Shown here in pieces: positions 32,024 through 39,263 of a stretch of DNA of 39,263 nucleotides (the first letter of the stretch is position 1; each line of letters begins with the position of its first letter). The notes beneath the pieces were generated by a model. The model ran no database searches. It saw nothing but the letters and a program-made list of their open reading frames with translations, and was not told the DNA's origin. The stretch is from positions 1 to 39,263 of the forward strand of contig NZ_JALKFX010000082.1 of the NCBI RefSeq assembly GCF_023243045.1, given 5' to 3'. The DNA comes from Frankia sp. AgB32 (GTDB taxonomy: Bacteria > Actinomycetota > Actinomycetes > Frankiales > Frankiaceae). The position numbers and the translations under genes were made by a program.

Positions 32024-33307
32024 ATGGCCATCACCGCATCGCGATCCACGAACCGCCGCGCCCGGTCCGAACGTCTCGACGTGCCCGGCCCCACTCGCTC
32101 CACCTTCCTTCCCCGGGTGGACGGGGAGCGGGTCACCCGCGTCGCGGAGACCTTCGCCCGCTTCCTGGGCACTGGCCGCTACCTGGGCATCCAGACCGCT
32201 GTCGTGATCGTCTGGATCGCGCTGAACATCGCGGTACCCCTGATGCGCTGGGATCCCTACCCGTTCATTCTGCTGAACCTGGCCTTCTCGACCCAGGCGG
32301 CGTACGCGGCACCGCTGATCCTGCTTGCGCAGAACCGGCAGGACGACCGTGAGCGGGCGGCGCTGACGGAGGACCGCGCGGCCGCCGCGCGGATGCGCGA
32401 GGACACCGAGTTCCTCACTCGGGAGGTGGCGGGGCGGCGCCTGGCCCAGAGCGAGGCGGCGACCCGCCAGTACCTGCGGGGCGAACTCGCGGGCCAGTTG
32501 GAGTCGCTGCGGGAGGATCTCCAGGACCTGCTCCTCGACGCCGTGCGCGCCCAGTGGCAGGGAGCCCCGGCCCTGGCACCGGCGGCGGCCATGGCGGGCC
32601 CGGGGCTGACCGGTCCCCGACGGGCCGGCTCGACCCGCGGCAACGGTGCCGGCCTCGCCGGCGAGGCCGGCACCAAAACCCATGGCAAGGCTGCGAAGCG
32701 GGCCAAGAAGAACCGCCGGTCGGACACAGCGGGCGCCCGCAGTCTCGCCCCCACCGACGCCACGTTCGACGCCGACGCCGACGTCACAGCCGCACCCGCC
32801 AACCCGACTCCCGCGAAGGCGCCCAGCGCTGCCGCGACCGCTCCGACCACGGCGGTTCCCGGTACGGCCAGCTCGCTCCCGGCCGCACGCACCGCGGATG
32901 CCCCCAGCTCCGGCAACGAGCCCGAGGTCTCCCCCGGCAATCCGCCACCCACCGTCGATGCGCCTTCGACGGGGCACCCAGACGGGGGTTTTCGGCCCGA
33001 TCGGGCCCGATCCGAGGGTGACCTTTCCGCGCCGGCCCGACCGCGTTCGGCGCCCGTGCCCGCCTCCGCCGAGCGTGACTCCGAGCCCGACCCTGCCCGG
33101 TCCGCCAACCGCCCCGATGCGGCTGGTCGAGCCGTTACCAGGACGGACTCCGCCGGGGGCGGCGCCGCGCCGCATCGACCGGGCCGGCCGGCGGCCACCC
33201 GCGGGCCGCACCGCTCCAGCACGTACTCGGGCATCGCTCGACGATCGGGAGAACACCCGAAAACAGGCGATTCCCCGCCGGTGGAGACCCGTCCGCGACA
33301 CGTTTGA
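32024..33307 (+). CDS. DUF1003 membrane protein with long tail
   Basis: A 427-residue protein. Residues 25-150 form the DUF1003 module: RVAETFARFLGTGRYLGIQTAVVIVWIALNI (first membrane helix, about 53-72), WDPYPFILLNLAFSTQAAYAAPLILLAQNRQ (second helix, about 80-104), then the coiled-coil segment DRERAALTEDRAAAARMREDTEFLTREVAGRRL. The remaining 260 residues are disordered Ala/Pro/Ser/Arg-rich sequence; most DUF1003 proteins end soon after the coiled coil. The function is unknown. The ATG follows GGGGAG at 5 bases. Confidence 0.85.
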   Translation: MAITASRSTNRRARSERLDVPGPTRSTFLPRVDGERVTRVAETFARFLGTGRYLGIQTAVVIVWIALNIAVPLMRWDPYPFILLNLAFSTQAAYAAPLILLAQNRQDDRERAALTEDRAAAARMREDTEFLTREVAGRRLAQSEAATRQYLRGELAGQLESLREDLQDLLLDAVRAQWQGAPALAPAAAMAGPGLTGPRRAGSTRGNGAGLAGEAGTKTHGKAAKRAKKNRRSDTAGARSLAPTDATFDADADVTAAPANPTPAKAPSAAATAPTTAVPGTASSLPAARTADAPSSGNEPEVSPGNPPPTVDAPSTGHPDGGFRPDRARSEGDLSAPARPRSAPVPASAERDSEPDPARSANRPDAAGRAVTRTDSAGGGAAPHRPGRPAATRGPHRSSTYSGIARRSGEHPKTGDSPPVETRPRHV

Positions 33308-33338
33308 TGGCCGCCCGCACCGGGCTCGGTCGAACCAG

Positions 33339-33344
33339 TAGCGT
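33339..33344 (+). promoter_or_regulatory. -10 element for leaderless carboxypeptidase mRNA
   Basis: TAGCGT fits TANNNT and ends 7 bases before GTG 33352. No ribosome-binding site precedes the GTG. Confidence 0.45.
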
Positions 33345-33351
33345 GCTCTAG

Positions 33352-35130
33352 GTGCGCGCCGGCCGCTCGTGTCACCTCCGTCCCACCTCGCCTACGGCGA
33401 TCGGGATCGGCGGGCGGCTGCGCACCGGCGCCGGTCGCGCCGCGTTCCCACGCCGGACCTGCGGGCACCGCCCGCGCACGTCACTTCTCACCGCCGCCTG
33501 CGGGCTGCTGCTCGCCCTCGCCTGGTGCGCCCCGGCCGGGGCAGCCACCGCGGCGACGCCAAGCGCGCTGGCGGCGCCTGCGGGGCAGGCGGCAGCGCTG
33601 AGCGGGCTGGCCGCCAAGGCGTGGCTCATCGCCGACGCCGGGACCGGCGCCATCCTGGCCGCTTCGGGGCTGCACAACCGGGATCTGCCGGCGAGCACGA
33701 TGAAGATACTCACCGCCCTGACAATCATGCCGGGCCTGCAACCCGACCAGCAGATCACGATGAGTGACAGCGCCTCACGCGTGGATGGCACGCGGGTCGG
33801 CCTGGTACCGGGAGTCGGCTACTCGGTTCGGGATCTCGCCACCGCCATGCTGATCTCCAGCGGCAACGACGCGACGATGGCGCTCGTCGAGGCCAGTGGT
33901 GGTACCGCAGCGGTGCTCCAGCGGATGAACGCGCTGACGGTGACGCTCGGCGCGCACGACACCGTCGCCGGTGACCCCACCGGCCTGGACAGCCCGGGCC
34001 AGGTCACGAGCGTCTACGACCTCGCCGTGTTCGGGCGGGCGGCACTCGACGAGCCGAGCGTGCGGCAGTACCTCACGATCCCTCGGGCGTCCCTGCCCGG
34101 CCGGGACAACCAGCGATTCGAGATTCAGAACCACAATCTTCTGCTGGGCCGCTACGACGGCACGGTCGGGGTGAAGAACGGCTACACGGTGGCCGCCGGC
34201 GCGACCTACGTCGGCGCGGCCACGCGCGGCGGTCGCACGCTGATCGTCTCCCTCCTGCGTACCGCCCCGGCCTTCGACAAGGACGCCCGCGCCCTGCTCG
34301 ACTGGGGATTCGCCCACGACGGGCAGGTGACGCCGGTCGGCTATCTGCCGAGCGCCGGGCAACAGCCGGCCGCGGACACGGCCCCGCGCGCGACCGCCGT
34401 CGCCGGGGTGGCGGCTTCGCCAGCGGCTCCAGCGACCCAGTCGGCCCGCGCCGCCGGCGGGCGGGACGGCCTGCTCGGTGGCATCGGGCCGGCCACCTGG
34501 ATCGCCGCCACCCTCACCGCCGCCGCCGCGCTGGTCACGGTGTTGATGGGTGGCGCGACGAGGCGTCGTCGACGGCGTCTGGTCGTCAGCTCACGGCTGG
34601 CCGCCACGTCGGCCGGGCCGCCGACGGTGCCGGTCAGCCGGTCAGCCGGCCAGTTCGACCGGCTCCCCGCCGACGCACCCCGCCGCGCGCCGGCCCGCAG
34701 CCTGGCAGAGCGAGAACTTCGAGGACCACGCCTCGTCCCGCCCTCCGAACGGCCGACGGGGCCGGTCCGCCGCAGGCCGCCCGACGGCGGCGGGCGGCGG
34801 GTCACATCGCGGCCGGGCTCGACCGAGTACGGCTTCGGCGAACCCGGCGCCGAGACGGACGAACACGGTCACCAGTCCGGCGGCTACCGTGACCACGACG
34901 CCGACCTGGCCGACCCCGGTCGCGTCGGTCACCTTCGCTTCTCCGACGGCCGGCCCACCGAGAACGGCGTCCGGCCCGGCCACCCCGTCGGCGAACCCGG
35001 CGGCCTTTTCGCCGAGGACTGGCTCGCCGAGGACTGGCTCGACGAGGAAGAGGAGCAGCACGCCCACGGTGGGTCCAGGGTGACCAGATTCGGCCGATCG
35101 GCTCGGTTCGGCGACGCCTCCGGACGCTGA
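33352..35130 (+). CDS. D-alanyl-D-alanine carboxypeptidase (S11) with transmembrane anchor and long tail
   Basis: A 592-residue penicillin-binding-protein-type serine peptidase that trims pentapeptide stems of peptidoglycan outside the cell. A signal peptide (about 43-65) is followed by the domain with STMK (S115-K118), SGN (170-172) and KNG (275-277, in place of KTG, as in several actinobacterial members). A transmembrane helix (about 382-402) follows, and then about 190 residues predicted inside the cell, basic at first and acidic at the end with a tandem LAEDWLAEDWLDEEEE. The tail is unusual for the family. GTG 33352 fits a leaderless start. It lies 44 bases after the DUF1003 gene. Confidence 0.88.
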   Translation: MRAGRSCHLRPTSPTAIGIGGRLRTGAGRAAFPRRTCGHRPRTSLLTAACGLLLALAWCAPAGAATAATPSALAAPAGQAAALSGLAAKAWLIADAGTGAILAASGLHNRDLPASTMKILTALTIMPGLQPDQQITMSDSASRVDGTRVGLVPGVGYSVRDLATAMLISSGNDATMALVEASGGTAAVLQRMNALTVTLGAHDTVAGDPTGLDSPGQVTSVYDLAVFGRAALDEPSVRQYLTIPRASLPGRDNQRFEIQNHNLLLGRYDGTVGVKNGYTVAAGATYVGAATRGGRTLIVSLLRTAPAFDKDARALLDWGFAHDGQVTPVGYLPSAGQQPAADTAPRATAVAGVAASPAAPATQSARAAGGRDGLLGGIGPATWIAATLTAAAALVTVLMGGATRRRRRRLVVSSRLAATSAGPPTVPVSRSAGQFDRLPADAPRRAPARSLAERELRGPRLVPPSERPTGPVRRRPPDGGGRRVTSRPGSTEYGFGEPGAETDEHGHQSGGYRDHDADLADPGRVGHLRFSDGRPTENGVRPGHPVGEPGGLFAEDWLAEDWLDEEEEQHAHGGSRVTRFGRSARFGDASGR

Positions 35131-35214
35131 CACCGGTCTGACGACGACGCGCGCCCCGGGCCGGTCGACCCCCGGTGACTCAGGGGACGTGCCGGCTCAG
35201 GGACGGTGCCGGGC

Positions 35215-36003
35215 TCACTCCTGGGAGCCCACCCCGGCCCGGTGGCCACCGCCCGCCGACCGGGGCGCGTCTCCCGGCCGGCCGAACGGGAAGAAGCGCA
35301 ACTGCCGCCACCGCAGGTCGGCGCCGCGTTCGTAGAGCCCGAACCCGCGCACGTCGAACTGGGCGCTGTAGTCCGCGAGCGCCTCATAGGCGTTGTCGAG
35401 ACCATCCTCGGGGATGTCATGCGCCACCGTGACGTGCGGGTGGTAGGCGAACGTCAGTGGCCGGTCCAACGGACCGGAGCGCACCGCGGCCGCCAGCTCG
35501 GCGCAGCGGGCCGCCCCGGCGACCAGCGCGACGAAGACCACCGGCGACAGCGGACGGAACGTTCCCGACCCGGCGAGCCGGATCGTGAAGGGATCGTTCG
35601 GGCCGGCGGCGCGGGACAGATGGGCCTCGATCGCCGGAAGGTCCGTCAACCGGACGGTGGTCGGGCCCAGCAGCGTGACGTGCGGAACGATCAGGGAGGC
35701 GTTGGGATCGCCCAGCCGCTCCCGCCAGTCCTGCAACTGGGTGCGGTACGGCTCCGGAATACCGATCGCGACCCCGATGTCGGCGAGGTCGGCGACGTCC
35801 TCCGGTCGGTCCGGGTCGGTGACCCGCGCCGGGCCCGTGACCGGCGCGGGGTGACCGGCGAAGGTCGCATCCGCGGGATACGACGGGTCGGCGGCGAACG
35901 TCGGGTGGGCATCGAACATCGGGTCGGGGTCGTCGGCCGGTCGCGCGGGGCGGGCCGCCCGGCCGGGCACGCCTTCAGCCATGCGCGACCGGCGCCGCGC
36001 CAT
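35215..36003 (-). CDS. 2'-5' RNA ligase-like 2H phosphoesterase
   Basis: A 262-residue 2H-superfamily protein. The two catalytic HxT motifs are PHVTLLGP and HPHVTVAHD, spaced as in LigT and its relatives. The first 70 residues are disordered with repeated AD/PA. The enzyme may hydrolyse 2',3'-cyclic phosphates or act on RNA ends; the substrate is not known. ATG 36003 has AGGAAG upstream; ATG 35982 is an alternative. It is convergent with the carboxypeptidase gene. Confidence 0.8.
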   Translation of the reverse strand: MARRRSRMAEGVPGRAARPARPADDPDPMFDAHPTFAADPSYPADATFAGHPAPVTGPARVTDPDRPEDVADLADIGVAIGIPEPYRTQLQDWRERLGDPNASLIVPHVTLLGPTTVRLTDLPAIEAHLSRAAGPNDPFTIRLAGSGTFRPLSPVVFVALVAGAARCAELAAAVRSGPLDRPLTFAYHPHVTVAHDIPEDGLDNAYEALADYSAQFDVRGFGLYERGADLRWRQLRFFPFGRPGDAPRSAGGGHRAGVGSQE

Positions 36004-36287
36004 GCGCCGTCTTCCTGGGCCGCCAGCCGGGCATCATCACCCTCGGTGATTGCTGGCGTGCCGTCGCCGGGTCGGCGGCCGGCCCTCCGGATCGGTGTCG
36101 GCAAGGAAGCATGCCGACATCATGGCCCACGGACCCGGTCTGTCTCCCGCGGACCGTCGTACCACCCGTTCGCCAGGGCCAGGTTGGGCGAAAATGGCGG
36201 CAACCGGACCTTGCGCCCCGCGCTGACGGCCGAGAAGTCCGACTCACACCGTCCAGGTCACGGCCCGCGCCGGCCGCGGCAGTCGAC

Positions 36288-37136
36288 TCACCCCGCCGAA
36301 TTCACCATGGGCGGACGGGCGTCCGCCAGGACGTCATCCGACAGGGGTGGCCAGAGCTCACGTGCCCAGTCACCAAAGTTGCGATCACACAGAGTGATGC
36401 AAGCGGCCTGGGCGACCGGGTCCACCCAGAGGAACGTGCCGGCCTGGCCGAAGTGGCCGAAGGTCCGCGCCGAGTTCGCGGCGCCGGTCCAGTGCGGCTG
36501 CTTGTGGCCGCGGATCTCGAAGCCGAGCCCCCAGTCGTTCGGGTTCTGGCGGCCGAAACCCGGCAGGACCCCGGACAGCCCCGGGAAGGCGACCGACGTC
36601 GCCGCGGCGAAGGTCTCGGCCGTCAGCAGTGTCGGTGCGAGCAGCTCGGCGGCGAAGCCGAGCAGGTCCGTGAGGGTCGCCGTCACGCCATGGGAGGGCG
36701 GGCCGACGAGGCGCGCGCCGCTCATGCCCAGCGGCTCGAAGACCGCTTCGGCGAGGTAGTCCGCGAACGTGATCCCACTTGCCCGGGTGATCTCCTCTCC
36801 CAGCCGGTCGAAACCGGCGTTCGAGTAGATCCGACGGTCGCCCGGTGCCGCGAGCGGGGCGCTGCCCTCGAAGGGCAGCCCCGACGCGTGCGCGAGCAGG
36901 TGCGCCACCGTCGACCCTGGCGGGCCCGCCGGGTCGGCCAGGCCGATCGCGCCCTCCTCGACCGCGATGAGGACCGCGTAGGCACACAGGATCTTCGACA
37001 CCGAGGCGAGCCGGAACGGCTGGTCCGGCGGCCCCCACCTACCGAGCTCCCGCACCGCCCCGCCGTCGTCGCGCCCGAGCACGCCGACCGCCACCGTCTC
37101 GACCGGCCACCGCGAAACCTGCGCCAGTGCGTCCAC
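36288..37136 (-). CDS. beta-lactamase-fold serine hydrolase (class C type)
   Basis: A 282-residue member of the serine beta-lactamase-like/esterase family. The active-site SxxK is SVSK in FRLASVSKIL, the YxN motif is YSN in RRIYSNAGFDRLGEEI, and a late GHKQPHWTG segment may stand for the third motif. No signal peptide is present, so it is probably cytoplasmic and acts as an esterase or peptidase rather than as an antibiotic-resistance enzyme. GTG 37136 is chosen because TACAGT lies 7 bases upstream and no ribosome-binding site is seen (leaderless). It is divergent from the flavoprotein gene. Confidence 0.82.
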   Translation of the reverse strand: MDALAQVSRWPVETVAVGVLGRDDGGAVRELGRWGPPDQPFRLASVSKILCAYAVLIAVEEGAIGLADPAGPPGSTVAHLLAHASGLPFEGSAPLAAPGDRRIYSNAGFDRLGEEITRASGITFADYLAEAVFEPLGMSGARLVGPPSHGVTATLTDLLGFAAELLAPTLLTAETFAAATSVAFPGLSGVLPGFGRQNPNDWGLGFEIRGHKQPHWTGAANSARTFGHFGQAGTFLWVDPVAQAACITLCDRNFGDWARELWPPLSDDVLADARPPMVNSAG

Positions 37137-37143
37137 GCCAAGA

Positions 37144-37149
37144 ACTGTA
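37144..37149 (-). promoter_or_regulatory. -10 element for leaderless serine hydrolase mRNA
   Basis: On the minus strand TACAGT ends 7 bases before GTG 37136. It is the same hexamer that precedes the purine nucleoside phosphorylase gene. Confidence 0.45.
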
Positions 37150-37363
37150 CGAAGTTCCGTGCCTGTGCGGGCGAACGAGACCGGCCCACGGTCCGCCAGG
37201 CCCACAGCCGGTCGGAGCCGCCCGAGGGCGCTCGCTCGCCGCCGGGAGGCCGGCTGCGAGACTGGCTGTCGTGCAGACCTCGTCCTCTCCGTCCGATCCG
37301 ACCGGCCCACCCGCCTCGCGCACCGTCTCCGCGGGCCCGACCAAGGACGCCGGGACGATCACC

Positions 37364-38605
37364 ATGGCCACCCCGATCGTGCGGCTCGACGAGCCCGACG
37401 AGCTGCCGGCCGGTCCCATCGACGTACTGATCGTCGGGGGTGGCCCGGCCGGCTGCGCCGCGGCGCTGGCGGCGCTGCGGGAACGTCCCGGCGCGAGTGT
37501 CGTCATCGCGGATGCTGCGGCCTTTCCCCGGGACAAGACCTGCGGCGACGGCATCGCCCCACACGGCCTGGACGTGCTGCGCGACCTCGGGGTGACCGAC
37601 GCGGTGGCCGGCTACCGGCCGGTCGACCGGCTGCGGCTGCGGACTCCGGGCGGCGCCGAGGTCGCCACCCCGTCGGCGCGGGCCAGCTATGTGGTGCCCC
37701 GGCAGGTTTTCGACGCGCGGCTGATGGCGGCGGCGCGGGCGCGGGGCGCCAATCTGATCCGGCGCCGGGTGCGGACTCTGGAGCTGTCCGACCGGCCCCG
37801 GCCCGGCGGCCGGGGCCGCGAGCCCGTCGTCGTCGTCAACGGCGCGCTGACCGCCCGGGTGGTGATCGGTGCCGACGGCGCGAACTCGGTCGTGCGCCGC
37901 GCGCTGGGGCTCGCGGTCAACCCGCCGGAGGCGATGGCGATCGCCGTGCGGGCCTACGCCGATCTGCCCGCCGACGACCAGCCGTCCGAGCAGTTCATCC
38001 ACATGACGGACGAGGGCTGGCCCGCCTACGCCTGGTCCTTCCCGATCGGTGACGGCCGAGCGAACATCGGCTACGGCATGCTGCGGTCACAACTCGGTAC
38101 CGGCAGTGACGGGGCCAGCGCGAAGACCGTCCTGCACCGGACCCTGGACCGCATGCTCCCGCGGACCCCCGCCGATCCGGCCACCCTGCGGGCCCACCAT
38201 CTGCCGTTGTCCACCCATCGGCCGCGCCAGCCACCCGGCCCGGTCCTGCTCGCCGGCGACGCGGCATCCCTGATCAACCCGTTGACCGGCGAGGGGATCT
38301 ACTACGCGCTGCTGTCCGGTTCGCTGGCGGGCCGCGGGGGGGGGGGGGGGGCCCCCCCCCCCCCCCCGGGCCGGCAGTACCGGCGCTCCCTCGACGGGGA
38401 GCTCGGCCGGCACCTGCGGCACACCACCCTGCTCGCCGGTCTCGTCGGCCGCAGCCGCACGATGATGGACGGCGCGGTCCGGGCCGCCCGTACCCGCACC
38501 GAGCTCTACGACACCCTCGTCGAGATCGGCCTGGGCCGCGGGACCATCCCGGCGAGCACCCTGACCCGCCTGGCCGTGCGGCGCACGATGGCCGGCCTGC
38601 GCTGA
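37364..38605 (+). CDS. geranylgeranyl-reductase-family flavoprotein
   Basis: A roughly 413-residue FAD-dependent oxidoreductase. The dinucleotide motif is VLIVGGGPAGCAAAL near residue 22; the family's FPRDKTCGDGIAP follows, then VIGADGANSVVRRALG, and the second FAD motif VLLAGDAASLINPLTGEGIYYAL. Such enzymes hydrogenate isoprenoid chains of quinones or lipids. ATG 37364 is chosen by closeness to the FAD motif; an in-frame GTG at 37271 is possible. A block of 16 G then 16 C at 38336-38367 turns the protein into RGGGGGAPPPPPG right after the FAD motif, which is almost certainly not the true sequence. Confidence 0.83.
   Translation: MATPIVRLDEPDELPAGPIDVLIVGGGPAGCAAALAALRERPGASVVIADAAAFPRDKTCGDGIAPHGLDVLRDLGVTDAVAGYRPVDRLRLRTPGGAEVATPSARASYVVPRQVFDARLMAAARARGANLIRRRVRTLELSDRPRPGGRGREPVVVVNGALTARVVIGADGANSVVRRALGLAVNPPEAMAIAVRAYADLPADDQPSEQFIHMTDEGWPAYAWSFPIGDGRANIGYGMLRSQLGTGSDGASAKTVLHRTLDRMLPRTPADPATLRAHHLPLSTHRPRQPPGPVLLAGDAASLINPLTGEGIYYALLSGSLAGRGGGGGAPPPPPGRQYRRSLDGELGRHLRHTTLLAGLVGRSRTMMDGAVRAARTRTELYDTLVEIGLGRGTIPASTLTRLAVRRTMAGLR
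38336..38367. other. 16 G + 16 C homopolymer block, probable artefact
   Basis: Sixteen G are followed directly by sixteen C inside a conserved enzyme. Natural coding sequence in this family has varied Ala/Arg/Asp codons here. A read end filled with dark-cycle G meeting an opposite-strand read end would produce exactly this order. The frame stays open through it. Confidence 0.7.
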
Positions 38606-38716
38606 CGGACTGCCTGCGCTGACGGACGATGGGGACGGACCTGGCCGGGACCGCCGCCACCGCGCCGAACCTGCGTCCTCGCCGGCGGCGCCCGGGAGGC
38701 ACCGCCGCTGCGGGCG

Positions 38717-39121
38717 CTACGGGCCCAGGTAGGGCACGGCGGACGTCAACCCGACGATGGCCGCGCCGAGGCCCAGCAGAAGCACGGTGTCGAACAGGCG
38801 CCCCCGCACGACGAGCAGCCCGGCCCGCCGCGCCGGCAGCGCCAGCCGCGCGAGCCCGGCAAGGATGAGCATGGTCCCGACCGTCAGCAGCCCACGCCGC
38901 CAGCGGTCCTCGGAGACCAGCACGAAGCCGGCAAACACGCCGACGAGGACCGCGGCGAAGACCGCTTCCCGCCGCAGCCAGCCGATGAGACCTGGCCGCC
39001 CCGCAGCGGCCGTGCCGACGACCCCTGTGCGCTCCTTCGCCGCCGCGGCGGACCCGGGCGGGCCCTGAACGGCCGAGTCCCGCGGGGCGGACCGGTGCCG
39101 GTCGTCGTCATCGCCGGTGGC
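38717..39121 (-). CDS. DUF3017 membrane protein, 5' end unresolved
   Basis: The clear part is about 110 residues: GLIGWLRREAVFAAVLVGVFAGFVL (helix 1), then SEDRWRRGLLTVGTMLILAGLARLALP (helix 2) and a last helix FDTVLLLGLGAAIVGLTSAVPYLGP. This is the DUF3017 pattern, usually next to folD and malate dehydrogenase in actinobacteria. The polar N-terminal part (GDDDDRHRSAPRDS) runs back into the second G tract and no in-frame ATG or GTG is found before the window end, except a GTG at 38938 that would cut helix 1. The start is therefore probably disturbed by the tract or lies outside. Confidence 0.6.
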   Translation of the reverse strand, partial: ATGDDDDRHRSAPRDSAVQGPPGSAAAAKERTGVVGTAAAGRPGLIGWLRREAVFAAVLVGVFAGFVLVSEDRWRRGLLTVGTMLILAGLARLALPARRAGLLVVRGRLFDTVLLLGLGAAIVGLTSAVPYLGP

Positions 39122-39124
39122 CCC

Positions 39125-39187
39125 GGGGGGGGGCGGGGGGGGGGGGGGGGCGGGGGGCGGGCCCCGCCGGGGGGGGCCGGCGGGGGG
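39125..39187. other. degenerate G tract near the window end
   Basis: About 60 bases consist almost wholly of G with scattered C, including one run of 17 G. The reading frame of the DUF3017 gene enters it from the right. It resembles the block at 38336 and is probably low-quality sequence. Confidence 0.6.
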
Positions 39188-39263
39188 GCGAGTCCAGGTG
39201 TTCCACGATCTGACGCCGCCTCCTGCGCTCGGCCGCCCGCGGGCGACACCGCGGGTGGGTCCT

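Noticed and set aside
31637-33301. 554-codon minus-strand frame over the DUF1003 gene
   Set aside because: It is antisense shadow. The plus strand has membrane helices, a ribosome-binding site and family similarity.
38336-38367. Phase-variable homopolymer tract
   Set aside because: A G run joined to an equal C run within a conserved domain is not a typical slippage tract, and a read-end artefact is simpler.
38606-38635. Direct repeat GCCTGCGCTGACGGA after the flavoprotein stop
   Set aside because: It is a simple short tandem duplication that copies the stop codon, with no sign of function.

Overview
The window is about 70% G+C or higher. It has dense Actinobacteria-style gene packing, many GTG starts, several apparently leaderless genes and an actinobacterial gene set: DUF3017, an SCO4848-family membrane protein, a PmmB-type hexose mutase and non-PASTA Ser/Thr kinases. 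The proteins read most like Frankia or a close relative; this comes from memory of such proteins and was not searched.

Left part (1-15.5 kb): housekeeping and nucleoside salvage. A possible leftward gene start and a LexA/SOS-like box lie at the left edge. Then come an LpdA-like flavoprotein disulfide reductase (-), a gamma-glutamylcyclotransferase-like protein (+), an M20 amidohydrolase (-), a YbdK-type carboxylate-amine ligase (-), aspS (-) and a small PH-like protein (-). A salvage island follows: purine nucleoside phosphorylase overlapping a PGM2/PmmB-like mutase (+), upp (-), deoC (+), and a leftward cdd-deoA-add-tag operon. Together these can strip bases from nucleosides, isomerise the sugar-1-phosphates and feed deoxyribose-5-phosphate to the aldolase. 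No deoB is seen, so the mutase is a good candidate phosphopentomutase.

Middle (15.5-24.3 kb): two tandem receptor-type Ser/Thr kinases (+), a small Cys/His protein (-), a RecQ-type helicase with a C-terminal phosphoribosyltransferase-like motif (-), and an intact SCO4848-family membrane gene (-).

Accessory region (24.0-29.3 kb): the most unusual part. The 5' end of the SCO4848-family gene is repeated at least four more times, always in the same orientation, and the copies separate toxin/antitoxin or abortive-infection cargo: a HEPN Abi-like gene, hicB-hicA, hicA with a long hicB, then truncated and chimeric hicA and abi copies. A second long hicB lies further right, with the tail of a dead hicA. 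It looks like a recombination-built cassette array using the start of SCO4848 as its repeat. Each complete repeat also encodes the same 25-residue hydrophobic peptide, with mostly silent differences between copies.

Right part (29.4 kb to end): a GNAT acetyltransferase (+), a zinc-ribbon metallopeptidase (-), a 0.7 kb gap, a DUF1003 membrane protein with a long tail (+), a D-Ala-D-Ala carboxypeptidase with a long cytoplasmic tail (+), a 2H RNA-ligase-like protein (-), a class C beta-lactamase-fold serine hydrolase (-), a geranylgeranyl-reductase-family flavoprotein (+) and a DUF3017 membrane protein (-). Two G/C homopolymer blocks, at 38336-38367 and about 39125-39187, look like sequencing or assembly artefacts and damage the last two genes.
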